Shown here piece by piece: positions 6,992 to 11,630 of a stretch of DNA of 11,630 nucleotides (position 1 is its first letter; the number at the start of each line of letters is the position of its first letter). The position numbers were made by a program, and so were the translations under genes. The stretch is taken from contig WOYR01000161.1 of assembly GCA_011620705.1 (NCBI GenBank), positions 1-11,630 on the forward strand, given 5' to 3'. The notes beneath the pieces were generated by a model that saw only the letters and a list, made by a program, of their open reading frames with translations, was not told where the DNA came from and made no database searches. This DNA is from Microbacteriaceae bacterium (GTDB lineage: Bacteria; Actinomycetota; Actinomycetes; Actinomycetales; Microbacteriaceae).

Positions 6992-7519
6992 ATGTCGGTC
7001 GAGGAGCAGCTGAGCGACCATGACCGAGCGGTCTGGCGCGACTTCATGGCGATGAGCACTCAGCTCATCCGCGAACTCGACCGACGCCTGCAGGCGGACG
7101 CGGGGATCTCCCACGCCGACTACGCCGTGCTGTCCGCGCTGCAGGAGGCGAACGATCACCAGTTGCGCACCGGCGAGCTCGCCGAGCTGCTGGCCTGGGA
7201 GAAGAGCCGGGTATCGCATCAGGTGGCGCGCATGGAGGTGCGGGAACTGCTGGTCCGGAAGGAGTGCGACACTGACGGCCGCGGCACCTGGATCGCCCCG
7301 ACCGCGCTCGGCTCGCGCGTGCTGCTCGGCGCGATGAAGAAGCACGGCAGCACCATCCGCGAACTCTTCTTCGACGTGCTCACCGAGCAGCAGCGGCGCG
7401 CGGTGGGCGAGGGTGCGCTGCGTGTGCTCGACCGGCTGAGCCTCGAGGCGTGCGCGATCGCCCAGGAGAAGGGGATATCGCGCTCCGCCCGTTCTTCCCG
7501 CGAAACGGCGTCGGCCTGA
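6992..7519 (+). CDS. MarR-family transcriptional regulator
   Basis: Dimeric winged-helix DNA-binding protein (175 aa). The core is typical: helices at about 8-55, a helix-turn-helix in LRTGELAELLAWEKSRVSHQVARM (58-81), and the wing DTDGRGTWIAPTALG (93-107) with the DxDxR-type wing motif. The C-terminal helices (about 115-158) would form the dimer interface, followed by a Ser/Arg-rich tail. It is divergent from putA and shares a 168-bp region with two related palindromic sites, so control of putA and of itself is the obvious hypothesis. I recall a MarR-type PutR controlling putA in Corynebacterium glutamicum, but I cannot show that this is its orthologue. The last 70 bases overlap the following oxidoreductase frame if that gene begins at 7450, so that gene may be a target as well. 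The ligand is unknown. Confidence 0.9.
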   Translation: MSVEEQLSDHDRAVWRDFMAMSTQLIRELDRRLQADAGISHADYAVLSALQEANDHQLRTGELAELLAWEKSRVSHQVARMEVRELLVRKECDTDGRGTWIAPTALGSRVLLGAMKKHGSTIRELFFDVLTEQQRRAVGEGALRVLDRLSLEACAIAQEKGISRSARSSRETASA

Positions 7520-9132
7520 GCGTCGCCGCCGCCCGGACCGCCGGCTCCCTCGGCACATCATCCCTCGGCGCATCATCCCGTGGCACGGCCCGCTACGACA
7601 TCGCGATCATCGGCGGCGGCCACAACGGACTCACCGCCGCGGCGTATCTTGCCATGGCCGGCAAGAGCGTGATCGGGCTCGAGCGCCTCGACGAGCTGGG
7701 GGGAGCCGCGGTCTCGGCGGAGGTGTTCCCCGGGGTGGACGCACGGCTCTCGCGCTACTCCTACCTGGTGAGCCTGCTGCCGCAGCGCATCATCGACGAA
7801 CTCAAGCTCGACATCCGGCTGGCCAGACGCCGCTACTCCTCCTACACGCCGCTGCCCGGCACCGAGGCAGGACTGCTCGTCGACACCGGCGATCCCGCAG
7901 CCACGGCGGCATCGTTCGCCGCGATCGGGGCTTCGGCGGATGCGGCGGCGTGGGAGGACTTCTACGGCGGGACCGCCCGCCTCGCCCGCAGCCTGTTCCC
8001 CACGGTGACCGAGCCGCTGATGACGCGAACCGAGGCCCGGAGGATGCTCGGCGATGACGCCCTCTGGGAACGGCTCGTCGAGCATCCGATCGGCGCGACG
8101 ATCGAAGGCGCCTTCACGGACGACCTGGTGCGCGGCGTGGCGCTCACCGACGGGCTGATCGGCACCTTCGCGCCGGCAGTCGACCCCAGCCTGGCGGCGA
8201 ACCGCTGCTTCCTCTACCACGTGATCGGCGGCGGAACAGGCGAATGGGACGTGCCGATCGGCGGCATGGGCGCGGTGAGCGGTGCTCTCCGCGCTGCCGC
8301 ACGGAATGCCGGGGCCGAGCTGCTCACCGGGGCCGAGGCGACCGCGATCACCCCCGACGGCGAGGTCGTCTACGAGCAGGGCGATGCCGAGCACCGGCTC
8401 GCCGCCGACATCGTGCTGGCGAACGTCGCGCCCTCAGAGCTGGCGCGGCTGCTGGGGGAAGGTGCCGCGCGCCCGGAGGGCGCGCAGGGCAAAGTGAACA
8501 TGCTGCTGAGCCGTCTTCCGCGGTTGCGCGACCCGGGTCTGGATCCGATGGCCGCTTTCGGCGGAACCCTCCATGTGCATGAAGGGTTCACGCGGCTGGG
8601 CGAGGCGCACGACGAGGCGCTCGCCGGCCGCATCCCGGACCCGTTGCCGCTCGAGATCTACTGCCACTCGCTGACCGACCCGAGCATCCTGTCGCCCGAG
8701 TTGCGGTCCAGCGGTGCTCAGACGGTGACCGTGTTCGCCCTGCAGACCCCGGATCGGCTGCTCACCGATGCGACGAACGACGCCCGCCGCACCGAGCTCC
8801 AAGCGGCGGTGCTGCGCTCTCTGGATGCCGTGCTCGGCGAGCCCATCGAGAGCATGCTGATGACGGATGCCGACGGCCGCCCCTGCCTCGAGACCAAGAC
8901 CACGCTCGACCTCGAGCACGCGCTGCGCATGCCCGGCGGCCACATCTTCCACGGACCACTCGCCTGGCCCTTCGCCGAAGACGATGCCCCGCGCGGCACC
9001 CCGGCCGAGCGCTGGGGTGTGGCGACCGTCCACCCCCGGATCCTGCTGTGCGGCTCCGGAGCCCAGCGCGGCGGCGCGGTCAGCGGGATCGGCGGCCACA
9101 ACGCCGCGATGGCCGTGCTCGAAGCCGACTAG
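7450..9132 (+). CDS. CrtI/PYROXD2-like FAD-dependent oxidoreductase
   Basis: Flavoprotein of the phytoene-desaturase-like group (up to 560 aa). The FAD-binding Rossmann motif is YDIAIIGGGHNGLTAAAYLA (49-68), followed by GLERLDELGGAA. The C-terminal part has PGGHIFHGPLAWPFAED (495-511) and the FAD-contact motif GSGAQRGGAVSGIGGHNA (535-552), as in PYROXD2-type proteins. The substrate is unknown; no other carotenoid gene is near, so a role in pigment synthesis is unlikely. The start is unclear. GTG 7450 gives 48 residues before the Rossmann fold and a 70-base overlap with marR. CTG 7516 would give a 4-base overlap. No other common start lies in frame before the fold. A strong AGGAG (7464-7468) has only ATC at suitable spacing. 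A 15-bp tandem repeat lies in the extension. It is probably cotranscribed with marR. Confidence 0.8.
   Translation: MRDRPGEGDIALRPFFPRNGVGLSVAAARTAGSLGTSSLGASSRGTARYDIAIIGGGHNGLTAAAYLAMAGKSVIGLERLDELGGAAVSAEVFPGVDARLSRYSYLVSLLPQRIIDELKLDIRLARRRYSSYTPLPGTEAGLLVDTGDPAATAASFAAIGASADAAAWEDFYGGTARLARSLFPTVTEPLMTRTEARRMLGDDALWERLVEHPIGATIEGAFTDDLVRGVALTDGLIGTFAPAVDPSLAANRCFLYHVIGGGTGEWDVPIGGMGAVSGALRAAARNAGAELLTGAEATAITPDGEVVYEQGDAEHRLAADIVLANVAPSELARLLGEGAARPEGAQGKVNMLLSRLPRLRDPGLDPMAAFGGTLHVHEGFTRLGEAHDEALAGRIPDPLPLEIYCHSLTDPSILSPELRSSGAQTVTVFALQTPDRLLTDATNDARRTELQAAVLRSLDAVLGEPIESMLMTDADGRPCLETKTTLDLEHALRMPGGHIFHGPLAWPFAEDDAPRGTPAERWGVATVHPRILLCGSGAQRGGAVSGIGGHNAAMAVLEAD
7546..7575 (+). repeat. 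15-bp tandem duplication in the oxidoreductase N-terminus
   Basis: TCCCTCGGCACATCA (7546-7560) is followed at once by the same 15 bases with one A-to-G change (7561-7575), then TCCCG starts a third copy. In frame it encodes SLGTS-SLGAS-S, so copy changes would add or remove five residues without a frameshift. It lies just before the conserved FAD fold, in a stretch that looks unconstrained. Confidence 0.8.
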
Positions 9133-9145
9133 CCGGGGATCCGCT

Positions 9146-9159
9146 CCGCCGGCCGGCGG
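9146..9159. terminator. GC palindrome after the oxidoreductase gene
   Basis: CCGCCGGCCGGCGG is a perfect 14-bp palindrome that can fold as a CCGCC/GGCGG stem with a GGCC loop. It starts 13 bases after the oxidoreductase stop, in the 61-bp gap between convergent genes. There is no U tract. It may also be chance in GC-rich DNA. Confidence 0.3.
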
Positions 9160-9183
9160 CGGCGTGCCCTGCTCGCTCGAGGT

Positions 9184-9202
9184 CACCGCAGGCTCAGCGG
9201 TG
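9184..9202. terminator. Hairpin over the glycosylase stop codon
   Basis: CACCGC (9184-9189) pairs perfectly with GCGGTG (9197-9202) around a 7-base loop that contains the glycosylase stop codon (9194-9196, minus strand). With the palindrome at 9146 it makes two stems in the convergent gap. It could stop oxidoreductase transcripts before they run into the antisense gene. No U tract follows on either strand. Confidence 0.35.
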
Positions 9203-10102
9203 GCGGTTGTCGACGATGGCCATGCGCGGCCCATGCCGTTCGTAGCCGATGCCCGCCGCCTCGATCAAGCGCACCACCCGCTGCCGGTGGCCGCGCCACG
9301 GCTCGAGCAGCTCCATCATCCCATCGTCGTCGACGCGCTCACCGATCAGGGCCCACCCCACGCGCTTGCTGACGTGGAAGTCGCCGATGCTCACCGCATC
9401 CGGGTCGCCGTGCGAGCGCTGCACCGTCTCGTGCGCCGTCCAGATCCCGATGCCCGGGATGCCGCGGAGCTTGCGCAGCACCTCGGGGACGCCATCGCCG
9501 GCTGCCCGTTCGAGCGACGCGCCGACGGCCGCGATGCGCATCACCGTGTCGGACCGCTGAGGACCAACGCCCGCCCTGTGCCACTCCCACGACGGCACCG
9601 TGCCCCAGACGGCCGCAGACGGAGCCACCCGCATGCCGAGGGGGGCCGGACCGGGCGCGGGCTCGCCGTGACGGCGCACCAGCTCGCGCCACGCCCGCTT
9701 CGCCTCGATGCCGGTGACCTTCTGCGCCAGGACCGCCGGAATGAGGAAGGGCAGGATGCGGCCCGCCCGCGTCAGCCGCAACCCCGGAGCGCGGTGGTGC
9801 AACTCGGCGACCACGGGATGGCGGGACGGGTCGAAGCCGGTGTCGTCGTCCTCGGCGCCGAGCAGCGCGGGAACTCCGGCGATCGCGTGCTCGGACCCCG
9901 GCCCCCAGGCGGCCGCGTCCACTCCGCCCGCGCGGGGCGTCAGGCACAGGCTCGCGGCGCCCGCGGGCGTCGCCATCGTGAGCCAGAGGCCCGCGGCATC
10001 CCGCTGAACGGTCGGATCGGTGCTGCCCAGCGCCAGCGGGCCCAGCGTGAGTCGCAGCGACAGCTCGCGATGCGGCTCGTAACGGGTGCGGATCGGGTCC
10101 AT
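9194..10102 (-). CDS. AlkA-type DNA-3-methyladenine glycosylase (HhH-GPD family)
   Basis: Base-excision repair enzyme that removes alkylated bases from DNA (302 aa). The HhH-GPD fold covers about 115-285. LRGIPGIGIWTA (212-223) is the helix-hairpin-helix that grips the DNA backbone, and D241 in SIGDFHVSKRV is placed as the catalytic Asp of AlkA. LAQKVTGIEAKRAW (125-138) matches the usual QQVT-type helix. Residues 1-110 resemble the variable N-terminal domain of AlkA proteins and are poorly conserved. The family also includes other base-excision glycosylases, but the lack of a visible Fe-S cysteine cluster and of the EndoIII/OGG1 lysine at the active site argues for a monofunctional alkyl-base enzyme. 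The ATG follows TAGGCT by 7 bases. The gene is divergent from pfkA and convergent with the oxidoreductase. No Ada or AlkB partner is in view. Confidence 0.85.
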   Translation of the reverse strand: MDPIRTRYEPHRELSLRLTLGPLALGSTDPTVQRDAAGLWLTMATPAGAASLCLTPRAGGVDAAAWGPGSEHAIAGVPALLGAEDDDTGFDPSRHPVVAELHHRAPGLRLTRAGRILPFLIPAVLAQKVTGIEAKRAWRELVRRHGEPAPGPAPLGMRVAPSAAVWGTVPSWEWHRAGVGPQRSDTVMRIAAVGASLERAAGDGVPEVLRKLRGIPGIGIWTAHETVQRSHGDPDAVSIGDFHVSKRVGWALIGERVDDDGMMELLEPWRGHRQRVVRLIEAAGIGYERHGPRMAIVDNRHR

Positions 10103-10109
10103 CGGGGCG

Positions 10110-10115
10110 AGCCTA
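10110..10115 (-). promoter_or_regulatory. Putative -10 hexamer for the glycosylase gene, leaderless start
   Basis: On the minus strand TAGGCT lies 7 bases before the ATG at 10102. It fits TANNNT, and no Shine-Dalgarno sequence intervenes, so the mRNA probably begins at the start codon. The -35 region is not recognisable. The 77-bp divergent gap also carries the pfkA promoter. Confidence 0.5.
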
Positions 10116-10166
10116 GGCGGCGCGGACGACGGGCGGCGACCGTCGGCCGCGCGCGCCGAAACACGG

Positions 10167-10172
10167 CAGGAT
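10167..10172 (+). promoter_or_regulatory. Putative -10 hexamer or ribosome-binding site of pfkA
   Basis: CAGGAT ends 7 bases before the ATG at 10180, the same geometry as the other hexamers in this window. The same bases contain AGGA (10168-10171), 8 bases from the ATG, which could instead be a Shine-Dalgarno sequence. The two readings cannot be separated without a mapped transcription start. Confidence 0.4.
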
Positions 10173-10179
10173 GTGAGTC

Positions 10180-11202
10180 ATGAGCATCGGGATCCTCACC
10201 AGCGGCGGAGACTGCCCCGGTCTGAACGCGGTGATCCGCGCGGCGGTCCTCACCGGCATCAAGCTGCACGACATGGAGTTCGTCGGGTTCCGCAACGGCT
10301 GGAAGGGCGTCCTCGGCGGCGACATCATGCCGCTGGCACGCCCGCAGGTGATGGGCATCTCGAAGCAGGGCGGAACGATCCTGGGCACCTCCCGCACCAA
10401 CCCCTTCGAGGGCGGCGGAGCCGAGCGGGTCGCCGAGGTGATGGAGGAGCAGGGGATCGAGTCGCTGATCGCGATCGGCGGCGAAGGCACCCTCGCGGCC
10501 GCCAAGCGGTTGACGGATGCCGGCATCAAGATCGTCGGCGTCCCCAAGACGATCGACAACGACCTCTCGGCCACCGACTACACCTTCGGATTCGACACCG
10601 CCGTCCAGATCGCCACGGATGCGATGGACCGCCTGCGCACCACCGGCGACTCGCATGGACGATGCATGATCGCGGAGGTGATGGGCAGGCATGTCGGCTG
10701 GATCGCGCTGCACTCAGGCATGGCGGCCGGCGCGCACGCGATCCTGATCCCCGAGCAGAAGACCTCGATCGAGCAGATCTGCGAATGGGCGGAGTCGGCA
10801 CGAGATCGCGGTCGAGCGCCCCTGATCGCCGTCGCCGAAGGATTCAAGCTCGACACCATGGACGACGCCCACTCCGAGCGCGGACTCGACGCCTTCGGCC
10901 GGCCGCGGCTCGGCGGCATCGGCGACCAGCTCGCGCCCGAGATCGAACAGCGCACCGGGATCGAGACGCGCTCCACCACGCTCGGCCACATCCAGCGCGG
11001 CGGCACCCCCACGGCGTACGACCGTGTGCTGGCCACCCGGTACGGGATGGCCGCCATCGAATCGACCCGTGCCGGGAACTGGGGGCGCATGGTGGCTCTC
11101 CGCGGCACCCAGATCGTGAACGTGCCCTTCGAGGACGCGCTGGGCCGTCTCAAGGTGGTGCCGCAGAGCCGCTACGACGAGGCGGCGGTGCTGTTCGGTT
11201 AG
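10180..11202 (+). CDS. pfkA: 6-phosphofructokinase
   Basis: Phosphorylates fructose 6-phosphate to the 1,6-bisphosphate, the committed step of glycolysis, in the cytoplasm (340 aa, normal family length). Motifs: ILTSGGDCPGLNAVIR (5-20), IGGEGTL (99-105), VPKTIDND (121-128) with the catalytic Asp region, MGRHVGWIAL (168-177) for the sugar phosphate, PEQ (191-193), AEGFK, and GHIQRGGTPTAYDRVLATR (269-287). G103 is the residue typical of ATP users, while K123 is the residue often seen in pyrophosphate users. I recall the same GGEGTL/PKTIDND pair in Mycobacterium tuberculosis PfkA, which uses ATP, so ATP is the likelier donor. It is transcribed alone or with the DUF1304 gene 32 bases downstream; no terminator separates them. 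Confidence 0.95.
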   Translation: MSIGILTSGGDCPGLNAVIRAAVLTGIKLHDMEFVGFRNGWKGVLGGDIMPLARPQVMGISKQGGTILGTSRTNPFEGGGAERVAEVMEEQGIESLIAIGGEGTLAAAKRLTDAGIKIVGVPKTIDNDLSATDYTFGFDTAVQIATDAMDRLRTTGDSHGRCMIAEVMGRHVGWIALHSGMAAGAHAILIPEQKTSIEQICEWAESARDRGRAPLIAVAEGFKLDTMDDAHSERGLDAFGRPRLGGIGDQLAPEIEQRTGIETRSTTLGHIQRGGTPTAYDRVLATRYGMAAIESTRAGNWGRMVALRGTQIVNVPFEDALGRLKVVPQSRYDEAAVLFG

Positions 11203-11222
11203 GCGGCTCGACCGTGCAGTGA

Positions 11223-11228
11223 CACACT
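11223..11228 (+). promoter_or_regulatory. Weak -10-like hexamer for the DUF1304 gene
   Basis: CACACT ends 6 bases before the GTG at 11235 and matches the -10 pattern only at positions 2, 4 and 6. No Shine-Dalgarno sequence is present. Readthrough from pfkA is an equally good source of expression. Confidence 0.2.
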
Positions 11229-11234
11229 GACGGC

Positions 11235-11630
11235 GTGAGCACTGTGTTCCTCATCATCGGCACGATCTTCGTCGCCATCGCCGGCCTGATCCACGTCTTC
11301 ATCTTCTTGCTCGAGAGCGTGCTCTGGAACCGGCCGAGCACGTGGCGGCGCTTCGGCATCACCACCCAGCAGGACGCCGAGGTGCTGCGCCCGATGGCCT
11401 TCAACCAGGGCTTCTACAATGTGTTCCTGGCGCTCGGCGCCTTCGCCGGACTGGTGATGCTCGCCGCGAGCAGTGTGCAGCAGGCGGGCGCCGGCCTGTC
11501 GGTCTTCGTGCTCCTCAGCATGCTGCTCGCCTCGATCGTGCTGCTGTTCTCCAACCCGAAGCTGGCTCGTGCCGCCGCCCTGCAGGGGGCCGCGCCGCTG
11601 ATCGGCTTGGTCTTCCTGATCATCGGGATC
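11235..11630 (+). CDS. DUF1304 family membrane protein (3' end outside the window)
   Basis: Small integral membrane protein of unknown function; 132 codons are visible without a stop. Because the family is roughly this long, only a few residues should be missing. Four hydrophobic stretches lie at about 3-27, 60-80, 86-106 and 117-132. Family marks are H20 followed by FxxE (24-27) and W31 in the first helix and its edge, FGITTQQ (40-46), the FNQGFYNVFLA block (56-66), SNP (106-108) and LQGAAPL. The GTG at 11235 was chosen because the next residues run straight into the first helix; the in-frame GTG at 11244 would give a form three residues shorter. It follows pfkA by 32 bases. I know no established role for DUF1304 and infer none from glycolysis next door. 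Confidence 0.8.
   Translation, partial: MSTVFLIIGTIFVAIAGLIHVFIFLLESVLWNRPSTWRRFGITTQQDAEVLRPMAFNQGFYNVFLALGAFAGLVMLAASSVQQAGAGLSVFVLLSMLLASIVLLFSNPKLARAAALQGAAPLIGLVFLIIGI

Noticed and set aside
7477..7479. ATC as the start codon of the oxidoreductase after a strong AGGAG
   Set aside because: ATC starts are extremely rare, and the AGGAG run also encodes the conserved-looking marR C-terminal QEKG, so it may be coincidental. Kept only as a note.
6824..7576. 5' extension of the putA frame by about 250 codons
   Set aside because: It is antisense to marR, contains no PutA or DNA-binding motif, and GTG 6823 or ATG 6808 gives the expected N-terminus.
7450..9132. Carotenoid phytoene desaturase (crtI)
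   Set aside because: The C-terminal motifs fit PYROXD2-type proteins better, and no crtB, crtE or other carotenoid gene is nearby.
8434..9234. 266-codon minus-strand frame under the oxidoreductase
   Set aside because: It is antisense to the conserved FAD oxidoreductase C-terminus and has no motif of its own.
1..11630. Mobile element, prophage, CRISPR or defence island
   Set aside because: Base composition appears uniform, gene order is of housekeeping type, and no integrase, transposase, terminal repeats or spaced direct repeats were seen.

Overview
The window is about 70% GC, uses GTG as well as ATG starts, and looks like an ordinary chromosomal segment of a high-GC actinobacterium. Protein style, tight gene packing, an excess of the word GGATGC and start codons placed directly after -10-like hexamers suggest Microbacteriaceae, possibly Microbacterium. 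That assignment is inference. I see no transposase, integrase, tRNA, rRNA, CRISPR array or phage gene.

Layout. Bases 1-234 hold no gene I can support, only an inverted repeat and a promoter-like hexamer. Next come three same-strand genes joined by 4-base stop/start overlaps (235-3271): a KimA-family potassium importer with a long basic tail, then two CrcB/Fluc fluoride channel subunits. putA lies convergent to them (3329-6823, minus strand): a fused proline dehydrogenase and glutamate-semialdehyde dehydrogenase without the DNA-binding domain that makes some PutA proteins self-regulating. Divergent from putA is a MarR-family regulator (6992-7519), whose end overlaps a CrtI/PYROXD2-like FAD oxidoreductase (to 9132). 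An AlkA-type DNA glycosylase (9194-10102, minus) is convergent to the oxidoreductase and divergent from pfkA (10180-11202, plus). A DUF1304 membrane protein follows pfkA and runs off the right edge.

How the genes work together. The first operon deals with ions: K+ uptake and F- removal. The middle block suggests proline catabolism under a divergent MarR regulator, because the 168-bp gap holds two related GCACGAWTC-type sites placed symmetrically around its centre. The right part is DNA alkylation repair and glycolysis, with no evident link to the rest.

Nothing here is a clear undescribed system. The best leads are the symmetric putA/marR operator pair, the unequal Phe-box motifs in the two Fluc subunits, the kimA-crcB-crcB overlaps, the probable leaderless starts, and a 15-bp tandem repeat in the poorly defined N-terminus of the oxidoreductase.
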